Position numbers and translations under genes: made by a program | Part shown: piece after piece, positions 47,501 to 60,125 of the stretch | Layout: every line of letters starts with the position of its first letter | How positions within the stretch are numbered: the first letter of the stretch is position 1 | Notes under the pieces: model-generated | The model's database searches: none | What the model was told of the DNA's origin: nothing | What the model saw: the letters and a program-made list of their open reading frames with translations, nothing else | NCBI GenBank assembly: GCA_947044405.1 | Contig: CAMRHE010000012.1 | Coordinates: forward strand, 8,490,001-8,554,000 | Length of the DNA: 64,000 nucleotides | Source of the DNA: Leptodactylus fallax | Taxonomy: Eukaryota; Chordata; Amphibia; Anura; Leptodactylidae | Direction of reading: 5' to 3'

Positions 47501-50500
47501 CTTGTCGTCTGTCTGTCTAACTGCCCTGTGCACGGGTGACTGAACTTGCCATGAGATGTAGCAAGCAAAGCACTATGGGGAAAACAATATAAAGAGATCA
47601 AGGGGAGGACAGTTATTATTTTATTAATATTTTTTTTAAAGAAGTCTGCCGTCTATGCTAATGTCATGCAGAAATCAATTTATATATTGTTCTGTATATT
47701 ATTAAAAACTGTATCACAACCCTAATATCATAATCTACAGCAGGGCTGCGGCTCTTGGATCTGATTCTCCAGTATTTTTTGGCCTCTTGAATGAACTGAG
47801 AGCTCCACAGAGTCTGCTGCATTACATTATTTGTTAAGTATTATTTGGCCTGGGAACTCACAGTAATAACTGTGTGTAAAGCAGTGGATGTTCAGAGACG
47901 TATATCAGTCTGCCATCTCATATCATTGTTAGATATGGGGCCTTTATGACAAGACATAGAAAAATTCTCATTTATCTGGTTACATATGAGTCTACAAATA
48001 ATCCAAGCACAATGGGGTTAGGAGACAAAAGTGAAAACAGATATGGTAGATTCTAAAATGCAAGCATTCAGGACCCCATGAATGGTGAGAAAAAAAAAGA
48101 TGAAAATCGGGCTTCTTCCTGGTGTTCATCCTCAGAAAACGTTAAGCTTGCCCCCAACCCTGAGCATCCCTGAAACTTTAAAACTTCCTTTCTACAACAC
48201 CTAAAACTGACAATTGCATGGACGCCATATAGTATGAAAGTGCAAACTGGAGGCAATAGGGGAGAGTGGTTGATATTCTAATAAGGCTCCATAGATTTGG
48301 GGCGGCACAACCAATGTATGACATGGAATGGTCTATTGTATATCTGCATGACATTACATTTCAGAGGCTTCAAGCAGCAGAATGACTGGCTGGGGTGGGA
48401 CAAGCCTTTCTGGTGCTTATCGCAGGTGCTTTGGAAAGTAGCCTCCCCATGGGTACCTTAGAGTACTAGCTTTCAATGGACATACATTTCACCAATAGAT
48501 ATCACCCAGTAACATGCATGTTTAGTTCTGCTGAGCATGCATGCCATGTCTGTGCATGTCACAATCATATATCTATGCACGGTTATGTGAAACAGGATTT
48601 TAAGTCACTGTGTCAATTTGGTTGTTGTAGAAAGAAAATAAAAGGCCCATAGTGCTGATTGTGGCCCATAGTGTTGTTTGTGGCCGGCAGTATTTTTATG
48701 TATGGCCCCAAATTCTAAAGTTCACTGCATATAAATAGAGCCTAGAGAACAAGTAAAAAAAAAAAAACAATAAATAAGTAATGGAAAAGTAGATTTTATG
48801 GATTTGAAATGTCAGTATCAGGTTTAGCAGTGAGAACAAGAGCACTTAGCATATCAGCCAGCAGATACAGAATGGCAAGGATGCAATTAATCAACAATGG
48901 CATCTCAAGTATGTCCAGTGGGTTTATTAAACTTCAGAAAGTAAAGTGCCAACAAGATCTGCAGAGTGGGAACTAATGAGTTACCTAGCAACAACCCATC
49001 AGCTGGACATGCCAGTACTGTAAAGACTGGAGGGAAGCCCAGCGTTACGGTACGAGGGTCAGCACTGAGAACTGATATCCTACTGTGATACCCACTGCAG
49101 AAAAAGACTCAAACTACTATGCAAAGGCTTGTATAATAAAAAATGATCTTTTGTCATTGTAACAATAAAAATTATTGAACAATTCAACAGGAAGAGCCTG
49201 GTTTCCTCTTGTTCTCTATTTTATTACAAAAGGAAGCACTGACCATTCTCCTGCTAGAGGCCTCTGTAGGCAGTCACTGATTTACAGTCTATGGCAGATC
49301 TCAGGTTTAGCTAATATAATCGTATGGCTGCCTATAAACAGATGGTTAAGAGAAAAAAAATGCCCATTAGGCTCAGACATGAGGTGACAGGGATCATCCC
49401 AAATAGCAGAGGATAAGATTAGGCGTAGAAACACCAAGAAATATACCTGAAATTATGCTGAGGATATTAGGACTCAGCAGGTGAGATGCAGCGATACGAT
49501 CAACCAATCTTTTGGATTTCTTGTAATACGTTTGGTCACAAAAGACGAGCTACAACTGCTGTATACCTGCATGTTGGTGCCACTGAAAACTGGACAATTC
49601 TGTGACTGACTAACCTATTGGTAAGAAGGTGTGTCTGGTGATAAGTATACTGTATGCTACAGTTCACAGAAGATAAGTGTGAGGAATAGGGGTCTGAGAT
49701 GATGGGGATACCTAAAGGAAATATCTGTGACATACTTAAAGCCACACAAATGATCATGATATTGTGACATTAAAATACTAGTAATTATTATTTTTATATA
49801 CACAAATAATAATCTACCATTAATCTACCATACCCTACCAAGTGTAAATGCTGAATGTACTGAACAAACCATTCCCAATACAGTAATATACACACCAGCA
49901 GATAACACATAAAAACAACCAACACATAATGAATCCATTAGGACGGCTATTTAGAGAATGCGATCACTGGTGAGTGCCTAATGCTGATCATTACAGACTA
50001 CAAAATTACACTTAAATCTAATTTGTGTAATGAAATAACAGGGTGCAATGCAAAAAATTGTCTTCCTGGTCTTAATAGTAAGAGGTTACTCTCATCACAA
50101 ACAATACATTATAATATCTATATCTATATATATACTGCATATGTTGTATTATTTTTTAAAAAAAAGAAAAGAAAATATAAGCAAGTGATCCAAGTGTATA
50201 ATAATAATATGTATGTCTGTGTACTAAAGCAAAAAGTTAATGTGTTTGTGGCAGATACAGTCCATGAAAACTCAGCTGACCAAAACCTGAGAACTGTGCC
50301 ATTAGCTATATGGTACTGACTTCACATGCCTTATCATGCAGTATGATGCCACACTGAACGCTTTAAGTAAAGTATTGGAAATGTCTACTGACAAAATTGT
50401 TATAGTAGTTTGTAATCCTAATAGTTGTGTAATATGTAATATACATTTATATTGCAGCAGATCATATATGGGTATTCAGAATTCCCTTAATTTAATATTA

Positions 50501-50627
50501 AGGTCTAATTCTCATTTTATAACAAAGAGGCAGAGTTGCTTAGCTGAGTCCTGTCCCCTTCGGTTCTCACTGGCTGTGTTTGGCTTTCCTTGAAGAGCTG
50601 AATGAGAAGTGTATGGACTAACTTTCT
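44585..50627. other. long intronic stretch, no gene recognised
   Basis: 46230-46610 has the flavour of a worn T2-type element (ATTTATCACCTATCCGTGGG ... TTGTGGATAGCTGATAAA pairing). A GAGCATGCATG repeat copy is near 48522. Short (TA)n at 50110-50130. 44600-46200 and 47000-48000 show no clear repeat ends. No frame shows a known domain. Confidence 0.45.
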
Positions 50628-50942
50628 AAGGGTATGTTCATACAGCAGAATTTCATTTTGATTTTGAGATGAATTTCATTTCAAAATTCGCACCAAAATT
50701 CACCCTGAATCTTCCTCCCATCGTATTTCCTGGGAAGTAGGGATCAAAGCAGGATGCTGAAAAAAATAAGCCTCCTGCCTGATCTTGCTGCAGATTCCGC
50801 TGCAGAGTCGGTGGTGCCAGTGATTAGGCCCATTCATCTGAGCCTCAGTGAGTGTAAGCCAGAGGGGTGGAAAATGGAGAGGACTTTGAGGCAGAAGTCC
50901 ACCTCAAATTCATTTTTCTGACCACCATGTGAAAATACCCTA
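50628..50942. mobile_element. MITE with AGGGTATGTTCA ends, 315 bp
   Basis: AAGGGTATGTTCATACAGCA at 50628 is matched, opposite strand, by TAGGGTATTTTCACATGGTG from 50942. Inner arms pair too (GATTTTGAGATGAATTTC against GGTGGACTTCTGCC-type sequence more weakly). Confidence 0.7.
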
Positions 50943-51211
50943 ACAGCAAAACTGTCTTTGTTGCACACAGCAACCAGAGTACAGCTTTTATTATTCCAGA
51001 GCAGTCTAAGAAATAAAAGCTGAGCTCTAATAGGTTGCTATAGGCAACAAAGCCAGTCTTATTTCTTTACAAAGGAGTAGTTCAGAAAATGAGCTGCACA
51101 GACTTTCTATGAAACTGTATCATGTTTGCTCCGCTCTTTGAGAAGTAAGCAAAACTGATCAGACTAAGTGCTTCTGCCCCTCTCTTTTAGGGTTTATGTT
51201 AGTTATGTTAA

Positions 51212-51411
51212 GGGGTTGTCCAGGATTAGGAAAACATGGCTGCTGCCTTCCATAAACAGTGCCACATCTGTCCACCAGTTTTACGTAGTATTGCAACTCA
51301 GATCCATTCATATCAATGGAGTGGAGCTGTAGTGCCACACACTACACATAAACAGGTTTGGTGCTGTTTTTGGAGAAGAGAAGCCATGTTTTTCTAATCC
51401 TGGACACCCCT
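51212..51411. mobile_element. T2-type MITE, 200 bp
   Basis: TTAA at 51208-51211 and 51412-51415. Ends GGGGTTGTCCAGGATTAGGA and, opposite strand, AGGGGTGTCCAGGATTAGAA, both continuing AAACATGGCT. Pairing extends through AACAGTGCCA / AACAGCACCA. Confidence 0.88.
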
Positions 51412-51529
51412 TTAAGGAAATGACAGGTCCACTTTAAAATGTGCTGCCCCTCCAGGTTCAAAAATGACTGTAGTTCAGGAATTGTTTTCCTAAATCATTG
51501 TATTAGACATAGATCTGCTGAATTCTATG

Positions 51530-51715
51530 ACTCAGTGGTTAGCACTGTAGCCTTGCAGCGCTGGAGTCCTGAGTTCGAATCCAGCCAAGGACAACATCTG
51601 CAAGGAGTTTGTATGTTCTCCCTGTGTTTGATTGGGTATCCTCCAGTTTCCTTTCACAATCCAAAAGACATACTGATAGGGAATTCAATTGTGAGCCCTA
51701 CTTGGGACTACTCCT
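51530..51715 (+). mobile_element. tRNA-headed SINE, plus orientation
   Basis: GACTCAGTGGTTAGCACTGT (A-box region), GAGTTCGAATCC (B-box), then GTATGTTCTCCCTGTGTTTG and CCAAAAGACATACTGATAGG. Same family as 14311-14578; 5' end worn and 3' tail lost. Confidence 0.8.
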
Positions 51716-51719
51716 AGTA

Positions 51720-53885
51720 AGTTACCATCTTCAGACTGTTAGCCCAGACCATACAATACCTAGCTCCTGCACTGAAGATGGCAGCTTTCTAGTCCACTGC
51801 AGATGCTAGACTCTGCTTGGTCAGTAGGCTGATGGCAGAATTGCCTTAAGTAATGATTGAGAAAAATGATTCTTGTATTATAAACTTTCTAATGAATCTG
51901 GAGATACAGTTTAATAATCCCATTTAGCACTTGTTAGATAAATGTGTTTGTAGGAAAGTAACACCAATCTGTCAGCGATCACAGGTCCCACAGGGAGTGA
52001 CTCCCCAGCTTTTTTGGACTACTAAATGACAGTCAGCCTAGTGATATGCAGTGATATTGGAAAGGGTGATGTATTGCTACACAACAAGGCAGATTTGCTG
52101 GAGAATTCTGCTGTTCTACTGAACTAAACTTATATTAATAAGATGATCTAAATTCCACCACAGGATGTTTGGGTCTTGCAGTCATATTACCCAGGTCTGA
52201 ACTGGGCCTTAAGGGGGAAGGCTCAATATGTTATAATCTGCTACAGTGTGTGAAAGTATAAAAACCATAAAAAAACTCTCTACTGTTAAAACTGTTCCTG
52301 AAGCTAAGCCGTTTCTAGTCCATTATGTGTGTCTGTAACAATGAATAGTAGTAATCTGTGCCCCTGTTTGGTCAAGTTCTCCAGGGGTACAGTTATTAAT
52401 AACAGCGGTTACATCTGCCTGGTGTATTCTGAAATGTGTATGCAGTTCCACTGGAATCTCTCAGTAAGGTTATTACTTGTCTGAAATGTAAGGGAAGAAG
52501 CCATGCAAACATCAACTTTACCCTCAAACTGAAGATCTGAAAATGCTTGACTAGTAAAACATTTGTTTTTCATTTGAGGTAAGACTTGTGCTTACCAGTA
52601 AAAGCCATAACTCGCATGTAGAAAGGCTCTGTAAGCAAAAGACCATTTCTCAGGCTACTGCGACCAAAAAGACTTTAGCATTGGCTGGAAACCTGAGCTC
52701 CTCACTCAGAGGAGAGGAGTTGACTCTACCACTGAAAACTTGCACTGAAACACAGAGTATGTCAGCAACAGAGCCCTCTGAAAATGTAAGTGTAAGTATA
52801 GAGAACCTCATCTTGTGTTTAGTTTAAGGTCACACAACTTTCCAGAGCTTTATTTGGTGCTTAGATAGATAATTGGCCTCACAAAGAAGCAGAAGGAATC
52901 TCTTTGCAAAACTGAACTGGAAACCTTAGGTGCTACCCTGCTTATAAATAAAGGCATGCCCTATAAAACACGTAGGATAATCATCATCTCCAATGCCTAA
53001 ATCTGGGCACATAAGATGTCACAAGCCTTATGACTCTGCATTGAGTGATATTCAGACTCACAGCTATAGGTGTTGCAGAGAATTACATCCAGGGCCCTGG
53101 TGCCTATGGGGAGCCCTGGGGTTCCTCTGCCACATAAGAAGACACCAGTATTATAAATAGTATGTGCTACATGAGCAAAACTGTCATATATTGTGTCACA
53201 GACCAGGAATTATAAATCTTTGTCCTGTCCTCATCTGTCAAGATGTTAACACTTCTGTTCAGACGTTTCTGTTCTATCTGTCTCTGTGAAAAGCATCATG
53301 TCCCACAGAGGTAGTCAGTCAACCATCTTCTTTGTCCTCTTGAACAGCCAATATGCCTAGTTTTAGTGTGACCTGTTCTGTGCTCTGAAATCAAGGCATA
53401 AATGGTCAGCTCTGCCATGCCAAACAGAAGGGTGACAACCTCTGGGGAGACCATAATGGAGGTGCTATTAGCTTTCAAAGAAAGTCTGAACAGCCAGAAA
53501 ATGATAACTACAATAATTTGCAAACAGATGTTCAAAGAATTGTACAATTAAAAAGCTACATTAGGTTATGTACTGCAATATCATCCTGTAGTAAGACAAG
53601 GTTACCTAACAATATAATACATATGTATATTATAACCAAGACCAGAAGGAGGTTTAGCAGGTGTCCTTCTCCTGAGCTGCTCAGCACCCACCAATCTTAT
53701 TTCTTACCTGCATAAAATATTTCAACACTTAAGGTATATTGGAACCCTCAAGTTCTCAACACAGTGTCCTAAGCACACTCTTTGATAGGCTGCATATGTA
53801 TATAGTATTAAAACACATAATACTTTATGAGCAATATAAACAGGTGCATAATGCTATTGTAGGATACAATATAGTGAAATCTTAC
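51720..53885. other. intron next to fat4 exon, no gene recognised
   Basis: Low in transposon signatures. Open frames at 52588-52827 and 53296-53547 have no known domain. The first bases of the intron follow the donor at 53885. Confidence 0.45.
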
Positions 53886-53889
53886 CTCA
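53880..53889 (-). other. fat4: splice donor of fat4 first coding exon
   Basis: On the minus strand the exon ends ...GCTGAG and the intron starts GTAAGA at 53885, an almost ideal vertebrate donor. The last complete codon is GAG (codon 1738 counted from 59099), so the intron is phase 0. Open frame past this point (VRFHYIVSYN...) loses all cadherin similarity, and vertebrate FAT4 proteins continue AEV-E-I-T at this position, which fits a next exon starting with a Val codon. Confidence 0.93.
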
Positions 53890-56800
53890 GCTTTCTGAGT
53901 CTTGGGAAAACTGCTTTCTTTCTCAATAGCATACACATCCAGCAAGTAAAGCTTTGCTCCACGCTCCCTGTCCAGCACTGCTGCAGTTTGAATGACACCT
54001 GTATTGCGCCCAATGGTGAATAAACGTCCAACAGTTTTTCCTTCACATCTTACAGAAACAATGAAATATTCCACTGTAGTCTCTGAGCTTCGGGCACTAG
54101 ATGCCTCAATAGATAAAACATTTGTACCAACAGGCTCCCCTTCTTTTACAATAGTTATATATTTTGGCTGGGAAAATACTGGACCATCAGTCCCTTGCAG
54201 AATAATGGTCAATTCTGTTGTAGTTCTCTTTCTTTCAAGTCCTAAGTCAGTGGCAGCCACGATAAGGTTGTAAATGAGATGTGATGGTACCATTGCAGAT
54301 GCCACCCTCAAGTCCCCACTGTAACGGTCCACAATAAAGGTTTCAGTGTCTCCATTAACAATTTCATATTCTATCTCTCCATTGGGACCTTCATCAGGAT
54401 CGAAAGCTGTAACTGTGGTCAGGACAGAGCCAATGACCATAGTAGGATCTGCAGCAAAGGCATTCTGTGACACAAATGTGGGAACATTGTCATTAAGATC
54501 ATTAACCAATATAGTTACATTTTTCAGGGCATATTTTCTGCTCTCTACGGGTACAGCCTGGTCACTGGCTCTAACAGTGAGTTCAAAAAGATTGGAGAAT
54601 TCTCGGTCAATTTCTGCATTAGTGAAAATGATGCCCCGCACCTCATCAATCACAAAGTGACTTCCCCTTGGTTTTTGATGGATTATAGCATAGTTCAGTT
54701 TCCCATTGATGTCTGCATCAGGATCAGTAGCAGTCACTGTCAAGATGGATGTACCAATAGGGACATTCTCTGTTACAGATTTGAAGATGTCTCCATCTGA
54801 GAAGCTGGGTGGGTTGTCATTGAAATCTCTGACTTGTATGACAACTGACATGGTAGATGAGCGGGGTGGCCTGCCATTATCTTTCGCTGTAATGTTTAAT
54901 TTATATAATGAGTGGGTTTCAAAATCCAGCTTCTTAGCCAGGAAGATGCTTCCGGTGTTGGGGCTAATGCTAAAAGTTCCATGGTTATTGGTCCCTGTAA
55001 TACTATAGTGAAGATCAGCATTGTCCCCAGAGTCAGAGTCTGTAGCTGCAACAGAAGACACTAGTTCTCCAACCCTCATATTCTCTAAAACATCTACAAA
55101 CAGGGCAGACCTAGGGAAAGAAGGTGTGTTATCGTTCTCATCAAGTACATCAATACTTAAAGTGCATGTTGAGCTTAAAGGGATATTCCCAGTATCCACA
55201 CCTTGGATGATAAGAGAATAGGCAGCTGTGGCTTCATAATCCAGCTTCCCTACAAGTGATACCTGCCCTGTGCTGCCATCAATAGAAAAGTGATTTTCCT
55301 CATTGCCTTTAATAATAGAATAGCTTATTAACCCATTATTTCCCTCATCTACATCAGAAGAAGAGACACGTAACACTGGGGTCATGTTTGCTGCTAATTC
55401 TGATATACTGGCTTGGTAGAGGTCTTTGGAGAATTTAGGAGCATTATCATTGATGTCTTTTATGTAAATCTGTACAGTGGCTTGGTCTTTCAATGGTTTT
55501 GGTAAACCTAAGTCCGTTGAGACCACTTTAATAGTAAACGTTGCTGCTCCCCTTTGCCTCATCAGGGTCTCTCTGTCAAACTGATGGGTGCTCGATATGT
55601 CCCCTGTAATTGTATTCAATTCAAAGTCAGGCTGCATTGTTTCAAATGCATACATGATGTCACCATTGGAACCAAAGTCCCTATCTACAGCAAAGACTTT
55701 ACCAACAAATGAGCCAGCTCTCTGCTCCTCTTCAAAGTAGAAGACATAGTTTGTGCTGTTAAATAGCGGTCTATTATCATTGACATCCTCCAGAATTATG
55801 GTGACATTGACTGTGGCTCTAAGGGGCTCTACAGCTCGGTCTGAAGCAGTAATAAGTAAAACATATATATCTTTAACTTCTCTGTCCAGTTCACTCTTCA
55901 CATATAACTGCCCATCAGGGAATATACCAAATGCATCCCCCACGTTGCCATCTGTTATTTGATATGTAATTTCCCCATTGGCCCCAGAATCTTTGTCAGA
56001 AGCATGCACTTTAAAAAATCTTGAATTAACTGGTTCAGACTCTAAAAGGGTAACTTCATATGAAATCTGGTCAAAAACAGGAGGGTTATCATTGACATCA
56101 TGTACAGAGACAGTTAATATGAAAGTGGAAGAGAGCTGTGGAACTCCCATATCTGATGCCAAAATTTCTACTTGGTATGATCCAGCACTGACATCTAGAA
56201 CTCCGGTGATGCTCACTGCACCACTGACTTCATCCACCTGAAACAAGCTTAGAGGGTTCTGCTTCAAGCTGTAAGCAATCCTGCCATTAACACCTTCATC
56301 TGGATCAATGGCCTTAGCACGAAAGATAATGTGACCTGCCTTCCAATTTTCTACCACATTTACACTTTCTACTGCATGCAGAAAGTGAGGGGCATTGTCA
56401 TTTAAGTCTTTCACTGTGATATTAACAATTGCTTCACCAGTTACTGCTCCACCAGTGGCCACAACCTTAAGGTGGTAAAAACCCTGTTCTTCTCTATCCA
56501 CCATTCCTACTGTCATGATTAAACCGTTGTGTTTATCTATGGTAAAGATCCCCTTTTGGTCCCCTGTAGTTATAAGGTATGTGATATTTGTATTAAGATC
56601 CATAGTGGTTGCTGTGACTGTTCCAACATTATATCCTGAAGGCACATTTTCAAACATAACAAAAGTATATGTGTCCTGGGTGAAGGCTGGTGGATTGTCC
56701 TGGGTATCTAACACAGTGATGGTAACAATGGCATGGTTATGAGATTGTAGGCCTCCTCCATCAGTAGCAACAATTTTTAGCTGGTAAGTTGTTTTTTCTT

Positions 56801-59066
56801 CCCTGTCCAATGCAGCTTTTGTAGTAATAGCTCCTGTATCAGCATTAATCTGAAATTTAGAAGTATCCCCGACTTTAATAGAATATTTAACTGTACCATT
56901 TACACCCAAGTCATGATCAGCGGCAGTCACAGAAACAACAAAACTTGCTGGAGGTTCATTCTCTTGAATGTTGGCAAAGTACTGCACAGGATAGAAAACA
57001 GGACTATTGTCATTTACATCCAGTAAAGTAACAGTGATTTTAGCAGAGGAAGAAAGTGGTGGAGTTCCTAGGTCAGTAGCCAGTACAGCCAATGTGCAGT
57101 TTTCTTGATGCTCCCTGTCCAGGTCTGCTCGGGTACTAAGTAGGCCAGACAAAGGGTCCAAACGGAAAAATGCTTGACATGGGCTTGGATTGTCAGAATC
57201 AAGGTAGAAACGGATAGTGCCGTTGCTCCCAAGATCACCATCCGTGGCCTTTAGTGTGATGAGCTCAGTTCCTATAATAGAATTTTCTGGTATGGAGACC
57301 GACTGCTGGTTATCTGCCTGAAGGCCAGTGAAGGTGGGCCTTTGATCATTTACATCCAAGAGATTAACAAGTAGAGTAGCATAACTTGTTTTTGGTTGAG
57401 GGCCTTGATCACGTGCACTGATATTAAGAAGTAATTGTGCGGCTGTTTCCCGGTCTAAAGCAGATATACTGGTCACCAGTCCACTGTTTTCACTAATAGA
57501 GAACCAGCCCAGCTTATTTCCAGATACAATTGAATATCGTAGGTTGGCATTAAGGCCGGTATCCCCATCTGTTGCTGAAACTCCACAGATATATGATCCA
57601 GGCGGTAAGTCCTCATTGATTTCCACTGTACTTTGTAGCTCTTGGAAGACTGGAGGATGATCATTTATATCATTCACGTAGATGACAAGGCTAGCCACAG
57701 ATGATCTTGGCCTAGGAAGACCCTGATCTGACACACTAACAGTCAAGTTGTAAGAAGGTATGCGTTCTCTGTCCAGTGCGCTAGCTACTTTGATAAGACT
57801 TAAGTTGGGCACCTTTAATGTCTGTACTTCAAAGTGGCGCTGTTCATTTCCTCCCAATATAGCCACTGTGACATTTCCATTTGCAGCAGGTGAGTCTGAG
57901 TCCGTGACAGTAAGTAGGGCAACCACTGTACCAACCTGAGCATTCTCATCAACTGATGCATAACGAGAGTTGGCAGGAAAATAGCGGAATTTTACAACAG
58001 GATCATTATCATTAACATCAATCAAGGAAACAATTGCTTCTGCACGGCCAGTTAGTGGTGGAGTGCCAAGATCTTTAGCCTCAATACTTAATGTATATTG
58101 TTGTTGACTTTCATAGTCCAATGGCTCCCTTATGGTAACAAGTCCACTTTCTGGATCAATCTGAAAAGGGGTTCCTTCCGCTAGTTGGTATATGATTGCA
58201 GCATTATCCCCTTCATCCCTGTCTGTAGCCTCCACTTTAAGAACACTTGAACCTACAGGGGCATCCTCTTCAATTCTAGCTCGGTATTGAGAGCTGCTAA
58301 ACATAGGTGGGTTGTCATTAATATCCTGCACTGTTACATTCACTTGTAAGTGGCCTACTTTTTTGGGCGTACCTTTGTCTTTAACTTCCACCACCAAATA
58401 ATAACATGGAACAGTCTCTCTGTCTAATGGTCCTTGTGACATTAAATGGAGAAAAGCACCATCCCCACTTGGGTTAACTGTAATTCCCAATTTGAAGCGC
58501 CCATCCTGATTTCCTGACACAATACGGTAAGAGCGATGATCCACACCATTGGTACCAGCATCAGAATCTGTAGCAGTGTCCAGTATAACCTGCCTTCCTC
58601 CTTGTGTATCCTCTTTAAAAGACACTACAATGGAGGGATCAGGGAACACAGGTGAATTGTCATTGATATCCAGGACAGTAATCCGAACTTCAGTTGGATA
58701 TGTCGGTTGACTTGAGAGAACGACCAAATTGATAACATCATTGGCAAGACCCTCCCGGTCTATGGTTGAGGTGGTGTATATCGAGCCAGAGGAGGAATTA
58801 ATGCTAAACAGTGCATGCGATTCACTTAGTCTGTAGGTAAACCCTGGTTTAGTGCTGATGGTGCCTACATATGTCCCTGGTGGTTGTTCCTCCAGAACTT
58901 GAAATATCTGGCGAGGTTGGGAGCTGCCTAATGCTCCAGGCATAGATAGTAACAAAAAGTAGACTAAGAAATGCATCAGTTCATGTAGGTTAAGTGTCCT
59001 CACACACAGGGGACTCATGTTGCACATGCAAGTCCATGCAGAGTATTGCAAAGGTGCTAAAACCAT
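53886..59066 (-). CDS. fat4: fat4 giant first coding exon (protocadherin Fat 4, N-terminal part)
   Basis: Fat4 is a very large single-pass atypical cadherin. It binds Dachsous (DCHS1) on neighbouring cells and acts in planar cell polarity and Hippo signalling. The exon encodes 1727 residues from the ATG at 59066. A hydrophobic signal peptide lies at about residues 27-47 (MHFLVYFLLLSMPGALG). Fifteen cadherin repeats follow, each closed by a DxNDN-type calcium motif, at about residues 133, 248, 350, 466, 571, 683, 787, 887, 990, 1094, 1204, 1309, 1414 and 1523; the 15th has the degenerate TDGPVF (about 1626). A 16th repeat is cut by the exon end after TQKAE. The mature N-terminus PRQIFQVLEEQPPGT and the order of repeats match vertebrate FAT4, not FAT1-3. 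Upstream GTG at 59099 is open but not a start; an in-frame TAA lies at 59121-59123. Met at 59018 or 58976 are alternative starts. The other 18 or so cadherin repeats, the EGF/laminin-G region, the membrane segment and the tail must lie in exons beyond the left edge. No frameshift or stop is seen. Confidence 0.95.
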
Positions 59067-59120
59067 ACACTTACTGTGTTCAGGGGAAAAGCAATGCACA
59101 GGATTATTAGCTCCGAAAAC

Positions 59121-59162
59121 TTAGCAGCTCCTCCTTGACAGCACTAGAAGTAAAAAGTGCAT
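59121..59162 (-). other. upstream ORF in fat4 leader, 13 codons
   Basis: ATG at 59162 encodes the short, partly hydrophobic MHFLLLVLSRRSC and stops at TAA 59121-59123. It is in the same frame as fat4 but separated from it by that stop. The stop also shows that the fat4 frame cannot extend further upstream in this exon. Confidence 0.45.
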
Positions 59163-59174
59163 GGGATGATGAGT

Positions 59175-59243
59175 TCAGTTGTCCACCCAGGAGCTGAGTA
59201 CACTCACACATCCCGCAGTGCAGTCACTTGTAGTCAGCACCAT
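59175..59243 (-). other. upstream ORF in fat4 leader, 22 codons
   Basis: ATG at 59243 opens MVLTTSDCTAGCV... and closes with TGA at 59175, inside the presumed 5' leader. It could lower initiation at the fat4 start. Whether the region is transcribed is inferred from the promoter position. Confidence 0.45.
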
Positions 59244-59639
59244 CTCAGAATCAGCACTTGGGAAGAGCATCCAGGCACCTTTAATAGTCAGGCAATGTGG
59301 AGCTCCCTGTAGACGCCTGGTCCATCCAGATCTGCTGCAGAGTACAGATGTATGATGCCCAAACACTGCCCGAGAACCTTCAGATGGTCTCCTTGGCAGA
59401 TGCCTCTTGCATTGTCCGCATAGAAACCCCTGCACTCATCTGCATCCCGGAGAAGATGCCAAATCCCCAGCGCATCCTCTCATAATCCAGTATATGAGGG
59501 GGGGCTAGCGGTGCCCCTATAACATGGCACAGGGCATACCTGCTGGGACCGGGCTCCGTGCAGCACAACTGTCTCCTAGTGCCGTCCCTGGAACAAAAAA
59601 ACTTTCTTGTCTCATTGATCCCTGTTCACTTCAGCCAGG

Positions 59640-59960
59640 CTTCTGCCTCAGCCTCCCCCTCCCTCCCTGCCGACCTCCGCCCCGCCCAGCCACACGCTTG
59701 TCACTTCCAGAACCTCCTCCGGAGCCCACCATTGGGCAGCAGCTACTGGAGGGGCAGCCCCTCACACGCTGCCAGTGCTACCCCCTTCTCCCCGGGATTG
59801 GCCGCCGAGGCTTCTTGTTATGTAGCCAAGGGAGGCACCAAGGTGGAGCAAGGACCGGGATGGTCAGGGAGAAACCGTTAGCTGGGCAGGCAGGATGGAG
59901 GGAGCTGGGTGGCAGGCAGGCTGCTTTGTTACCCAGGTGCCACTCGCTCGGGGTGCCAGG
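59640..59960 (-). promoter_or_regulatory. fat4: GC-rich candidate promoter of fat4
   Basis: This is the most GC-rich, CpG-containing stretch near the gene in an otherwise AT-rich window. Reading towards fat4 on the minus strand it shows CCAAT motifs at 59797-59801 and 59731-59735 (ATTGG on the plus strand) and then a GC box (plus-strand CCGCCCCGCCC) at 59677-59687. This would put transcription start at roughly 59550-59670 and a leader of about 0.5-0.6 kb. No TATA box was recognised. The exact start is inference. Confidence 0.55.
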
Positions 59961-60125
59961 CCACTGGTATGCACACCGGAATGGAGGGAGAAAGTTGTAG
60001 GACAGGATTCTTATTAAATATTGATACATTTGTGTCTGTTCCCGTAAACAATGTGGAATGAGAAGTTCTGATGTAGCTGAGATCCTGTTCTACACCTTGT
60101 ATTACACAGCCGGGAGGTGGATACA

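Larger units (their letters stand above)
1..53885 (-). other. fat4: fat4 intron 1 (5' part; continues past left edge)
   Basis: From the donor at 53885 to base 1 no further cadherin-coding stretch is present in any frame, so intron 1 is at least 53.9 kb. No other host gene was recognised inside it. Open frames here are under about 180 codons and are either transposase pieces, frames across simple repeats, or chance. The intron is largely a landfill of DNA transposons, listed separately. Confidence 0.8.

Noticed and set aside
53808..53885. The 25 codons after AEV at the end of the long fat4 frame
   Set aside because: They lie past a consensus donor and show no cadherin similarity, so they are intron read-through.
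53992..56742. Several plus-strand open frames of 60-104 codons opposite fat4
   Set aside because: Shadows of the fat4 coding strand; residue composition mirrors the cadherin repeat codons and no domain is present.
59067..59099. Extension of fat4 by 11 codons to 59099
   Set aside because: The first codon is GTG and no ATG lies between it and the upstream in-frame TAA at 59121. The ATG at 59066 is the first usable start.
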